Notes: generated by a model from the sequence alone, not told the origin. DNA of 9,045 bases from Clostridiales bacterium (GCA_009778415.1 WRJV01000247.1:1-9045), one strand, 5' to 3'; counted from the first letter of the stretch, positions 1 to 7,184 are shown. Program-made: numbers and translations.

Positions 1-96
1 CCGATAACGAATTTGCTAACGGAATACGGGGTGTCGCTTTCTGTGTTGAAAATCGGAGGCGACACGCTGATACATGAGAGAACAGGAGGCAGTAAC

Positions 97-384
97 ATGT
101 TGAAAATAACCGCTTCAATTGAAAGCATCGATTATGGAAAACTTGCCCGCGCCATAAGCAGGCCGAGGAAAACCAATGCCGCCGAAAGCGGCGACAAATT
201 GATGAAGGCAGCCAACATACTGGAACCATTTATCGACAATACCATGGCGACCATGCCGGCTTCTGCACTTGCCGAATTGTTCGCGCTGTTTGCCAAGGAA
301 AAGGTCGTCGAAATGGCCGACTGGTATGGTATAAAATTAGCGGACGTTTCGATGGAGCCTGATTTGACTGTGTTGCCAAAATAA
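97..384 (+). CDS. Small hypothetical protein (95 aa), function unknown
   Basis: I do not recognise this protein. The start at 97 is chosen because a perfect AGGAGG (84-89) lies 7 bases upstream of the ATG. The same frame is open to the left window edge, so a longer product cannot be fully excluded. The predicted protein has no signal peptide, no membrane segment and no cysteine. It begins with a beta-like stretch (MLKITASIESIDY), continues as basic then largely helical sequence with alanine/leucine-rich segments (about residues 50-70), and ends in a short strand-like tail (GIKLADVSMEP). Small cytoplasmic clostridial proteins with a similar 'ITA.IESIDY' opening exist in my memory, but I cannot name a family. 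It is followed after 60 bases by the GH8 gene on the same strand. A promoter-like sequence in its last codons suggests the two may be transcribed separately. Being a real gene is likely; its role is unknown. Confidence 0.72.
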   Translation: MLKITASIESIDYGKLARAISRPRKTNAAESGDKLMKAANILEPFIDNTMATMPASALAELFALFAKEKVVEMADWYGIKLADVSMEPDLTVLPK

Positions 385-392
385 TGTAATAT
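364..392 (+). promoter_or_regulatory. Candidate sigma-A promoter for the GH8-SLH gene
   Basis: TTGACT (364-369) and TAATAT (387-392) are separated by 17 bases, close to the TTGACA/TATAAT consensus. The -35 lies inside the end of the small upstream gene and the -10 just after its stop codon. Transcription would start near 399, leaving a leader of about 45 bases before the ATG at 445. This is a consensus match by eye only; read-through from upstream is the alternative. Confidence 0.4.
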
Positions 393-444
393 ATAGTTAC
401 TGCGTAGCTTAAATGCAGGAATGTTTGATCAATGGGAGGTAAAT

Positions 445-2379
445 ATGAGAAACGCAATTAAAAAGACGCTTGTTGTGGCGCTTGCACTCTGCCTTTGCGT
501 CAGCTTGACGCCGGCAATAGCCGGTGCGGGCACTGACTGGACGCCCCAGGCGGCTATCCCCATCTACGCCCAGGAGGACATGAACGAAGCGGTACTGGAC
601 GCATACGAGGCTTGGAAAGACAATTTCATCGCAGAATACTATTCTGACGAAAACCCCAAGGAACCGATGTATTTCCTCAACTGGGGCGGCGGCGACGAAG
701 ACTGGCCGGTTGTCACGGTGTCAGAGGCGCACGGCTACGCTATGCTGATTACAGCACAGATGGCTGAGTACGACGAAGAAGCACAGGGTATTTTTAATGG
801 GCTGGTTGACTTTATGAACGAATTCCCAAGCATTTACGACGACGGCCTGATGGCATGGGCAGTCATGTATGACGGAGAGGATTGGGACGCGTTTGATGAG
901 AAAAGCGAGCTTGAGCAGGGGTGCCTCTACGTAGACGACGAAGACGGCGATTCTGCAACAGACGGCGACATGGACATGGCGTATGCCCTCCTGCTAGCAG
1001 ACAAAACATGGGGCTCAACCAAAGATTACGACTACAAAGGCATGGCCTTAAGTGTTATCAACGGGCTGGCAGACACGTGCATCCACCCCGATTACGGCTT
1101 TCTTCAGCTAGGCGACTGGGCGCAAACTCATGACGAAGAAGTTTATGTCCTCGGCACGCGCCCCTCTGATTTCATGTTTGACCACATGAAAGCCTTCTAT
1201 GCGGCAACTAAGGACAAGAGGTGGCTTGACTGCATAGGCATGTGTTACCAGTGCCTGTCTGATGTTCAGAAACTCGGCCTCGTGCCTGATTTTTGCATAT
1301 ATGACCCTGATGCTAAAAAGTTCGGGCCCGCTCCGCTGGGGGTATCTGAAGACGAGGAAACAGGGGGACTCGCGTACCTTGAGTCAGAATACGATCAGGA
1401 CTACAACTGGAATTCTTGCCGTGTGCCTTGGAGGCTCGCTACCGATGTGCTGCTGACCGGCGGTGATGAAGACGGCAAAGTGGCGTTGATGCTCAAGAGC
1501 CTTAACGACTTCATAAAGGGCGCATCTGCAAGCAGGCCGGCGTACATACAGGACGGGTACAGGGTGTACGGCGGTAAAGCGGGCACGCCCATCGGTAAAT
1601 CCGGCGACAGGGGCGACGGGTCGTTCACCTCGCCGTTCATGCTGGCCGCCGTTGCGACAGGCGACAAGGACTGGGCGAAAGCCCTTTGGGACTATGCGGT
1701 AGACAAGGTGGATTGGGAAGACTATTTCCCTGCCAACATTTCCCTTTTGTGCATGATCACCGCTTCCGGCATCTATCAGCCGCTTGCGGGAGACAATGCA
1801 AACAGTTTGTTTGAAGCGTTCATAGAGGGATTTGAAGACAATACGTTCCGTGGCGGGGCGCTGATGACCAGAGAGCAGTTTGTCGCCATCCTGCAGCGCA
1901 TCAATGGCGCTTTGGATTATGAGCCGGATAAAGCTGCCCCCTCGTTTAGCGACGTGCCGTCTTCAAAATGGTCATTTGGCGCCATTGAATGGGCGCTTGA
2001 CGAAGGGATTATCGAAGCCGGCGACGGCAGTTTCCGCCCTATGGAACCGCTTACCCGCGCAGAGATGGCGGTAATGCTGGTCAGGGCCGAAGACCTGACC
2101 GAGACAGCTGAAAACAACTTCAGCGACCTTGAGGGGGATCCTGATTGCGACGACATACTAAAGGCTGTGAATGTCGGAATGTTCACTGGATATCCTGACG
2201 GGACCTTCCGGCCAAGCGGAAGCACCACAAGGAGCGAGGCCGTAACAGCCCTGATCCGCTATCTGCTTGGCGGCGAGCCGTCTGCGGACATGTGGCAGGG
2301 CATAGACCTGAAATTCACTGACGTGAAGCAATCGAACTGGGCCTACAAATACATAGCGCTTGCGGTAACGGGCTATTGA
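445..2379 (+). CDS. Secreted GH8 glycoside hydrolase with C-terminal SLH anchor
   Basis: Predicted extracellular endo-glycosidase (644 aa) tethered to the cell wall. The ATG at 445 follows GGGAGGT (434-440). An earlier in-frame ATG at 421 lacks a well-spaced site and would put charged residues before the signal peptide. Residues 1-28 are a signal peptide (basic start, hydrophobic core, AIAGA cleavage region). Residues about 40-445 are GH8: the family signature is complete at 171-189 (ATDGDMDMA...TW, with Asp173 and Asp175), and Glu94 in SEAHGYAM is the expected general acid. At the position of the Asp base of CelA-like GH8a enzymes there is Asn323 (WNSCRVPWR), as in the GH8b group of chitosanases and lichenases. 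Glu313 or Glu315 just before it is the likely alternative base. Residues about 470-644 are SLH repeats: half a unit, two full units (501-546, 559-604), and a final half (624-644). Substrate is probably chitosan, lichenan or another beta-1,4-glucan; it cannot be fixed from sequence. Confidence 0.92.
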   Translation: MRNAIKKTLVVALALCLCVSLTPAIAGAGTDWTPQAAIPIYAQEDMNEAVLDAYEAWKDNFIAEYYSDENPKEPMYFLNWGGGDEDWPVVTVSEAHGYAMLITAQMAEYDEEAQGIFNGLVDFMNEFPSIYDDGLMAWAVMYDGEDWDAFDEKSELEQGCLYVDDEDGDSATDGDMDMAYALLLADKTWGSTKDYDYKGMALSVINGLADTCIHPDYGFLQLGDWAQTHDEEVYVLGTRPSDFMFDHMKAFYAATKDKRWLDCIGMCYQCLSDVQKLGLVPDFCIYDPDAKKFGPAPLGVSEDEETGGLAYLESEYDQDYNWNSCRVPWRLATDVLLTGGDEDGKVALMLKSLNDFIKGASASRPAYIQDGYRVYGGKAGTPIGKSGDRGDGSFTSPFMLAAVATGDKDWAKALWDYAVDKVDWEDYFPANISLLCMITASGIYQPLAGDNANSLFEAFIEGFEDNTFRGGALMTREQFVAILQRINGALDYEPDKAAPSFSDVPSSKWSFGAIEWALDEGIIEAGDGSFRPMEPLTRAEMAVMLVRAEDLTETAENNFSDLEGDPDCDDILKAVNVGMFTGYPDGTFRPSGSTTRSEAVTALIRYLLGGEPSADMWQGIDLKFTDVKQSNWAYKYIALAVTGY

Positions 2380-2407
2380 CGCATTTGCAGGACATAAAAT
2401 AAGAAGA

Positions 2408-2453
2408 GAGGCTGTCGGAATGTTCTGCGCATTTCAACAGCCTCATTGTTTTT
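2408..2453. terminator. Intrinsic terminator, probably bidirectional
   Basis: GAGGCTGT (2408-2415) and ACAGCCTC (2437-2444) form a perfect 8-bp stem. The stem extends inward, after one C/A mismatch, by six more pairs (one G-T wobble) to a 7-base loop. On the + strand it is followed by ATTGTTTTT, 28 bases after the GH8 stop codon. On the - strand it is followed by TCTTCTTATTTTATG, about 18 bases past the permease stop. It therefore fits a shared terminator between two convergent genes. Confidence 0.8.
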
Positions 2454-2461
2454 GCCCCGGA

Positions 2462-4657
2462 CTATACCGCCTCGTCCCGTATCGCTTCGACAATGCTGAT
2501 CTTGCCGAGCTTCCTTTTGCCGTACCGCATGGTGCCGAAAGTCAGCAGCATGACGGCGGCAGCGCTGATTGCCATGGCGCCAGCCGGGAGTTTGTACGCA
2601 AACACGAACGTGTAGTTCATCGATTTGTAGAGCAGGTAAGACAGGGCCACCCCGGCAGGAACTCCAATCATCAGAGATTTCAGCCCGTACAGCAGGCTTT
2701 CCAAGTTGAGCATTTTGTTCATGCCCCCAGGCGTCATGCCCACAGAGTACAGCATGGCGAACTCCTGCCTCCGCAGCGCCATCCCCGTGGAAATAGTGGC
2801 TATGACGCTGGTCACGGCTATGAGCGAGAGCATTGCGATAAAACCGTAGCCAAACAGCATGACAAGCAATGTGATGTTGCGGTTGAAGCGCGTCATTTGA
2901 GAAACGTCCTGCATTACTATCCCACTGCCGTTTTCATTAAAATAGGGCGCGAGCAGTTCTTGGGCGGTTTCGCCAAACGCATCCGGGTCAGGAGTGGCTA
3001 CCGCAAATGCAGCATCGGCGTGCTTGGCCATTGCAGTTTCATGTTCAAGAAGCATGGCCCTGTAGGCTGATTCCGGCACGAGAATGTTTATCATGCTGTC
3101 TCCAAACAGCGCCGCGTTGATCGATTTAGGCGTCTCGTAAACAACCGCGCCGATTGTTATGCGAGCTGCTTCGTCAGAGTTCACTGTAAAGGTGACCCCG
3201 GACGGCCCGTCTACGTACCCCCAATCAAGAAGCGGCAGCTGTGTGCCGGCCTCGCAGTTAAACGGAACGGCCTCAAGCTTTTTGTTCCCACTGGAATACC
3301 TGACGGTGTTGTCCAAAATGCCGGTGAGGGGTTCTTGCATTACGGGAAAGATTTTTGCGTATTCTTCGTCGGGCATAGAGCAAAGGGTCAGCGCGTAGAC
3401 GCCGTTTTCAATCGCTTTCACCGGGGATCCTTTTTTCATGAACCCGTCCGGCAAAACAGTGCTTAGCAACGTTCTCCGCATCGACTGCACCTTGGCGTCT
3501 GGTATCGATGCCAGCGTTTCTTCAATTTCGTCTATCATAGCCTGCCCGCCGGTAGCAGCGACATAAACGTCAAAATCATACCCTCCGTATTCCATCTCTA
3601 CGCCCTTGTTCAGCACCCATATGAACGAGGACATCGTAATGAAGAGGATTATGCTCACTGTGAGGCTGACGACCGTCGCCCGGTACTTCCCTCGGCTGCG
3701 CTTGAGGGACTTGGCGGCTAGCGTGCCTTCAAAACCAAACAGCAATTGCGTCAGGCGCGAGGTTTTCAGTTTTTTTGAGCGGATTTGAATGTCCTTTGTC
3801 TGCCTTATGGCGTCGATAGGGCTGGTTTTGGCTGCACGGCGGGCAGGGAGCCAAGCGGAGGCAAGCACTGTCAGAACTGCGATGGCAACTGAAACGTATA
3901 CTATGAACGGGCTGAATATGAGGCGGAAGGCAAGCGTACCATTGTGTACATTGAGCGCGAAGATTTCAGACAGCAGGTTGTTTGTCACCCACAGCACCCC
4001 TGCCTGTATCAGAAACCCTAGGCCAACCCCTATCGGTATCGCAACCGCTGTCAGCACAAGCGCCTCAAACAGTATGCTGCGCCCAAGCTGGCGGCTGGTC
4101 GCGCCGGCGCTTTTGAGCAGCCCGAATTGCCGCACCCGCTCCGACGCGGAGATGTAAAAGGCGTTGGCGATGACGATCACCGAGCCGGCCACTATTATGG
4201 CGGTGCAAATTGCGGCGATGAGGATGAATGTAAGCATGATGTTGTCATATGGTATAACGCCTTCCAGCGCCAGCAATTCCGTATTGCCGCCCCAGGTTTC
4301 AACGCCGTATTCTTCGGCTATACCCCTGCCTAAGTCGATCACGTCGCGCTTCGGATGTTCAAGCCGCAGATAAATGTTCAAATAGCCGTCAGTGTCGCCG
4401 TCCTTTGTGTAAAAGGAACAAAAAACGCCTTCGCCCGCGATTTTATCGGCGGTGTCCTGCGACACGTCGATATAGGCGACGTGCCAGTCCCCTTTCATAT
4501 CCTTGATGTTCTGTATGGCAAGGTCGCGCGCACTGATAAGAAAGCCGGCAACGCAGCAGACCATCGCCACCGAAAGGACAATGCCTATGATAGTCATGGC
4601 GGTGCGCCCGCGATTCAGAAGCAAGTGCCGGAGCGTCAGCCTATTGATGATATTCAT
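2462..4657 (-). CDS. ABC transporter permease, FtsX/MacB-like, 8 TM
   Basis: Membrane subunit of an ABC transporter (731 aa), pairing with the ATPase encoded just upstream. By inspection there are eight membrane helices, near residues 20-42, 138-165, 195-224, 247-270, 326-349, 594-620, 653-678 and 690-712, arranged as two FtsX-type units. Each unit has the conserved cytoplasmic coupling segment after its second helix (ERVRQFGLLKSAG at 173-185; RRQEFAMLYSVG at 629-640). Two extracytoplasmic domains follow TM1 (about 95 residues) and TM5 (about 244 residues). The start overlaps the ATPase stop as ATGA (4657-4654), which implies translational coupling. The setting with a short-loop kinase suggests a role in sensing or resisting cell-envelope stress such as an antimicrobial peptide. 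BceB proteins usually have ten helices and one large external domain, so this is a related but different topology. Substrate unknown. Confidence 0.9.
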   Translation of the reverse strand: MNIINRLTLRHLLLNRGRTAMTIIGIVLSVAMVCCVAGFLISARDLAIQNIKDMKGDWHVAYIDVSQDTADKIAGEGVFCSFYTKDGDTDGYLNIYLRLEHPKRDVIDLGRGIAEEYGVETWGGNTELLALEGVIPYDNIMLTFILIAAICTAIIVAGSVIVIANAFYISASERVRQFGLLKSAGATSRQLGRSILFEALVLTAVAIPIGVGLGFLIQAGVLWVTNNLLSEIFALNVHNGTLAFRLIFSPFIVYVSVAIAVLTVLASAWLPARRAAKTSPIDAIRQTKDIQIRSKKLKTSRLTQLLFGFEGTLAAKSLKRSRGKYRATVVSLTVSIILFITMSSFIWVLNKGVEMEYGGYDFDVYVAATGGQAMIDEIEETLASIPDAKVQSMRRTLLSTVLPDGFMKKGSPVKAIENGVYALTLCSMPDEEYAKIFPVMQEPLTGILDNTVRYSSGNKKLEAVPFNCEAGTQLPLLDWGYVDGPSGVTFTVNSDEAARITIGAVVYETPKSINAALFGDSMINILVPESAYRAMLLEHETAMAKHADAAFAVATPDPDAFGETAQELLAPYFNENGSGIVMQDVSQMTRFNRNITLLVMLFGYGFIAMLSLIAVTSVIATISTGMALRRQEFAMLYSVGMTPGGMNKMLNLESLLYGLKSLMIGVPAGVALSYLLYKSMNYTFVFAYKLPAGAMAISAAAVMLLTFGTMRYGKRKLGKISIVEAIRDEAV

Positions 4658-5331
4658 GGGCGGATCACCTCGTCTCTGGTGATTTGCCCGTCTTCTATGG
4701 CAATAACCCTGTCGGCTTGCAAAGCAATTCGCTCGTCGTGGGTAATGACGATCAATGTTTGCCCGTATTTCTTGTTTGACAGTTTCAGCAGGTCAATCAC
4801 GTCGCGGCTCGATTTGCTGTCCAAGTTGCCGGTGGGCTCGTCGGCCAGTATTATCGCCGGGTTGGTTATCAGGGCCCGCCCGATGGACACGCGCTGCTGC
4901 TGGCCGCCCGAGAGCTTGTTGGGCAGGTGGGTCAGCCGGTCGGACAGCCCGACAGTTGCAATGATCTGGTCAAGGTGCTGCCTGTCCACGCTTCGGCCGT
5001 CCAAAAGCTGCGGAAGCGTGATGTTCTCCTCCACGTTCAATGTGGGTATCAGGTTGTAGAACTGGTAAATCAGCCCAATGTTCCGGCGCCGGAATATGGC
5101 CAGCTTAGTCTCGTCCAGCGAGTAAATGTCCGTGCCGTCGATATGAACCTTGCCGGAGGTCGGTTTGTCTACGCCGCCAAGCATGTGGAGCAGAGTGGAC
5201 TTGCCGGAGCCTGACGGCCCTATGATGGCGACGAACTCCCCCTTTTCCACGGCAAATGACACGTCGTCCAGTGCCCGGACTTCTGCGTCGCCCGAGCCGT
5301 AAATCTTTGATAAATTTTTTACTGTTAGCAT
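4654..5331 (-). CDS. ABC transporter ATP-binding protein (MacB/LolD/BceA type)
   Basis: Cytoplasmic ATPase (225 aa) powering the adjacent FtsX-type permease. All nucleotide-binding motifs are intact: A-loop Tyr11, Walker A GPSGSGKST at 38-46, Q-loop Gln90, signature LSGGQQQR at 140-147, Walker B IILADEP at 160-166 with catalytic Glu165, D-loop after NLD, and switch His198. Length and motif wording (ADEPTGNLDS) are typical of the mechanotransmission/lipoprotein-type ABC subfamily. The ATG at 5331 is preferred over a GTG three codons earlier (5340), because the Shine-Dalgarno GAGGTG lies 6 bases before the ATG and overlaps the GTG itself. It lies 74 bases downstream of the kinase gene, across a gap holding an inverted repeat and promoter-like elements, and its stop overlaps the permease start. 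Confidence 0.95.
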   Translation of the reverse strand: MLTVKNLSKIYGSGDAEVRALDDVSFAVEKGEFVAIIGPSGSGKSTLLHMLGGVDKPTSGKVHIDGTDIYSLDETKLAIFRRRNIGLIYQFYNLIPTLNVEENITLPQLLDGRSVDRQHLDQIIATVGLSDRLTHLPNKLSGGQQQRVSIGRALITNPAIILADEPTGNLDSKSSRDVIDLLKLSNKKYGQTLIVITHDERIALQADRVIAIEDGQITRDEVIRP

Positions 5332-5352
5332 TTTAATCACCTCGATGACATG

Positions 5353-5381
5353 ATAATACCTCCATATGACTATCTGGTGAA
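5353..5381 (-). promoter_or_regulatory. Candidate internal promoter for the ABC genes
   Basis: On the - strand, TTCACC (5381-5376) and TATTAT (5358-5353) are spaced by 17 bases. Transcription would start near 5346 and give a short leader carrying GAGGTG before the ATPase ATG at 5331. The -35 is weak, which is usual for promoters needing an activator, and it sits just downstream of a perfect inverted repeat. Inferred by eye. Confidence 0.45.
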
Positions 5382-5387
5382 TTTTTT

Positions 5388-5405
5388 GGTGACATTTTAG
5401 TCACC
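5388..5405. promoter_or_regulatory. Perfect inverted repeat, likely response-regulator operator
   Basis: GGTGAC (5388-5393) and GTCACC (5400-5405) are exact complements around an AT-only 6-base spacer, directly after the kinase stop codon. A third half-site copy, TGGTGA at 5375-5380, repeats TGGTGA at 5387-5392 with a 12-base period and overlaps the candidate -35. In the direction of the operon the dyad is followed by A residues rather than U, so it is not an intrinsic terminator. The dyad is absent from the main operon promoter region at 7075-7220. Binding by the response regulator is an inference. Confidence 0.5.
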
Positions 5406-6395
5406 TTACTCAATATGGTAAAATTTGAGGGTAAACACGCTCCCGTTGTCATTTTCAGCCTCAATGTCGCCGTTTTGCTTCCTCATTATGGCAAGGCTCA
5501 TTGAAAGCCCTATGCCCGCACTGTTGCTGCTGGCATTTTTGCCATGGTAGAAGCGTTGAAACACATGAGGCAGGTCGGCCTTGTCTATGCCGGTGCCGCT
5601 GTTATGAACTGTGATATATGAGTAGATGGGGTTGCTGCCGCAGCAAATCGCAATTTCTCCGCCAATCGGCGAGTTTTCGACGGCGTTTTTCAGGATGTTG
5701 CCAAGAGCTTCAGCCGTCCATTCAGGGTCGCAAACGACGGAGGCGTCCTGTTCGGATATCGTCAAGTTTTGCCCTTTTATCTCAATGGGTATCAGCAGCG
5801 GCGACAATGCGCGTTCCACAATCGCTGCCAAAGGGGTTGCTTCCTTTTTCAACACCGCCGCATCTGCGTCAAGCCTTGCTATTTTTAGCAAGGTCAGGAC
5901 AAGCCATTCCATGCGGTCGACGCTGGCGCGTATGTTTGCCGGGAAGTCCCGCCGCTTCTCCTGCGGCAGGCCCTCGTCTCCCAGCAGGTCTGCCATCACG
6001 CCGACGGCTGTCAGCGGTGTTTTAAGCTGGTGAGAAATGTCTGCGAGCGCGTTTGCAAGTTCAGCCTTGTCTTTGGCAAGCAACCTTGCATGTTCGGCTA
6101 GGGCGGCGGTGACTTTGTAAATCTCGCTTTTCAGGATGCTCAGTTCGCCCTCTGCATTGTCGCGGATGTCCGGCGCATTTTCGCCTTGGGAAACCTTTTG
6201 CAGGTATTCGATCAAGAGCAGGATGCTCCTGTAGCACCGAATCGCATAAACAAGGGACATCGCGAGGATCAGGAAACAGCCAAAGAAGCAGACAACCCCA
6301 GGCGGCATGCCAGAAAATTGGCAGATCAGTGCCGTGGCAACGGCAACGACCGCCGCCCCGCTGATAAAGAGCAGGAGTTCCCAGTTTCGCAGCAT
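5406..6395 (-). CDS. Sensor histidine kinase, short-loop (intramembrane-sensing type)
   Basis: Membrane histidine kinase (329 aa) that should phosphorylate the response regulator encoded immediately upstream. Residues about 5-25 and 33-53 are membrane helices joined by only about 7-8 residues, so there is no extracellular sensor domain. This is the architecture of kinases that take their signal from a partner transporter. A linker of about 60 residues precedes the HisKA domain with the phospho-acceptor His122 in DISHQLKTPLT. The ATPase domain has the N box (LKNAVENSP, Asn237), G1 box (GTGID), F box region (VFQRFYHG) and G2 box (GIGLSMS). The ATG at 6395 starts one base after the regulator stop and follows GGGTG at about 6 bases. 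A GTG at 6404 would add three residues and overlap the regulator by 8 bases; either is possible. The target stimulus is unknown. Confidence 0.93.
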   Translation of the reverse strand: MLRNWELLLFISGAAVVAVATALICQFSGMPPGVVCFFGCFLILAMSLVYAIRCYRSILLLIEYLQKVSQGENAPDIRDNAEGELSILKSEIYKVTAALAEHARLLAKDKAELANALADISHQLKTPLTAVGVMADLLGDEGLPQEKRRDFPANIRASVDRMEWLVLTLLKIARLDADAAVLKKEATPLAAIVERALSPLLIPIEIKGQNLTISEQDASVVCDPEWTAEALGNILKNAVENSPIGGEIAICCGSNPIYSYITVHNSGTGIDKADLPHVFQRFYHGKNASSNSAGIGLSMSLAIMRKQNGDIEAENDNGSVFTLKFYHIE

Positions 6396-6396
6396 C

Positions 6397-7074
6397 TCAA
6401 TCACCCGCCTTGTACCCGATCCCGCGCACCGTCTGAATCAGCTTAGGGTTTTGGATATCGTCCTCAAGTTTTTCCCGAAGGCGCTTGACGTACACGGTCA
6501 GAGTATTGTCATTGACGAAATTCCCGGCCACGTCCCAAAGGCTTTCCAAAATCTGCTTGCGGGTCAGTACTTGCCCCTTGTTCTGAGCGAAGGCGAGCAG
6601 CAGCCGGTATTCCATTGCAGTAAGCGTGATTTCCCCATTGCCCACAAACACCTTCGCCTTTGCCGTGTCTATTTTTACGTTCCCGAGGAACATGAAGCCA
6701 TCCGAATCGTCACCGGCCCTGCGCAAGACAGCCTTGATCCGTGCCAACAGCTCGCGCACTCGGAAAGGCTTTGCGATATAATCGTCCGCGCCCGTTTCGA
6801 GAGCTCTGACAGTGTTGCCCTCGTCGTCTGCCGCAGTTAGGAAAACAACAGGGACGCCCGACGTCTTTTTTATTTGCTCAAATATCTGATAACCGCTGCC
6901 GTCGGGCAAAGACAAATCAAGCAGCGCAAGAGTTATTTCCTGCTCAGTGAGCGTTTGCAGCGCACCGCTGACATCAGTGCAATGGGTTACCTCCCAGCCT
7001 TCTGCTTGAAGGGCGTAGACAACGCCGGACGCAATAATCTCGTCATCCTCGACAAAAAGTATATGTATTATCAT
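6397..7074 (-). CDS. Response regulator, OmpR/PhoB family
   Basis: DNA-binding response regulator (225 aa), first gene of the operon. Residues 1-115 are a receiver domain with the acidic pocket Glu9-Asp10-Asp11, phospho-acceptor Asp53 (LLDLSLPDGSG), Thr80 and Lys102 (KPF). Residues about 128-225 are a winged-helix OmpR-type effector domain ending in the typical VRGIGYKAGD. The ATG at 7074 is preferred over the GTG at 7089. GGGGG lies 8 bases before the ATG, the ATG product begins in the normal family manner (MIIHILFVEDD), and the GTG would lie only a few bases from the predicted transcription start. It likely controls the ABC genes via the inverted repeat at 5388-5405; that link is inferred from position. 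Confidence 0.95.
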   Translation of the reverse strand: MIIHILFVEDDEIIASGVVYALQAEGWEVTHCTDVSGALQTLTEQEITLALLDLSLPDGSGYQIFEQIKKTSGVPVVFLTAADDEGNTVRALETGADDYIAKPFRVRELLARIKAVLRRAGDDSDGFMFLGNVKIDTAKAKVFVGNGEITLTAMEYRLLLAFAQNKGQVLTRKQILESLWDVAGNFVNDNTLTVYVKRLREKLEDDIQNPKLIQTVRGIGYKAGD

Positions 7075-7098
7075 TCCATTAGCCCCCACATTATGCTA

Positions 7099-7127
7099 AT
7101 TATACTGCGATTAGTCGGGCAATACAA
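7099..7127 (-). promoter_or_regulatory. Promoter of the two-component/ABC operon
   Basis: On the - strand TTGTAT (7127-7122) and a perfect TATAAT (7104-7099) are separated by exactly 17 bases. Transcription would begin near 7092, giving a leader of about 18 bases that contains the GGGGG Shine-Dalgarno of the response regulator. It is a good match to a constitutive sigma-A promoter and lies back to back with the promoter of the methyltransferase gene. Confidence 0.65.
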
Positions 7128-7158
7128 GCGAAAGAACAGATGTTTGATATTTTGCTTG
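7125..7158. repeat. Imperfect dyad spanning both divergent -35 boxes
   Basis: CAAGCGAAA (7125-7133) and TTTTGCTTG (7150-7158) are complementary at 8 of 9 positions, the ninth being a G-T wobble, with 16 bases between the arms. The left arm overlaps the -35 of the leftward operon and the right arm overlaps the -35 of the methyltransferase promoter. It could be a shared operator; chance is not excluded in AT-rich DNA. Confidence 0.35.
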
Positions 7159-7184
7159 CCTTTTAGCGCAAAATGTAGTATAAT
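7156..7184 (+). promoter_or_regulatory. Promoter of the restriction-modification genes
   Basis: TTGCCT (7156-7161) and a perfect TATAAT (7179-7184) are spaced by 17 bases. The expected start is near 7191, giving a leader of about 30 bases with GAGGT (7211-7214 region) before the ATG at 7221. The -35 overlaps the right arm of a dyad, and a second small palindrome (TTTTGC at 7150-7155 with GCAAAA at 7168-7173) brackets it. Confidence 0.6.

Noticed and set aside
3..77. Possible C-terminal end of an upstream gene in the third frame (stop at 75-77)
   Set aside because: Only 24 codons with AT-rich third positions and no recognisable motif; too short to support.
421..444. Upstream in-frame ATG for the GH8 protein at 421
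   Set aside because: It lacks a properly spaced Shine-Dalgarno and would place acidic residues before the signal peptide; the ATG at 445 has GGGAGGT.
921..1133. Arginine-rich open frame inside the GH8 gene
   Set aside because: It is the out-of-frame reading of Asp/Glu-rich codons of the GH8 gene, with no start signals of its own.
2420..3070. Long + strand open frame opposite the permease gene
   Set aside because: It is antisense to the 3' end of the permease, which has clear membrane helices and an FtsX motif; the + strand product has no recognisable domain and overlaps the terminator.
4355..5059. 234-codon + strand open frame opposite permease and ATPase
   Set aside because: It spans the overlap of two well-supported - strand genes and has no ribosome-binding site or family features.
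5388..5405. Inverted repeat after the kinase read as a terminator
   Set aside because: In the operon direction the short 6-bp stem is followed by A residues, not U; an operator is more plausible.
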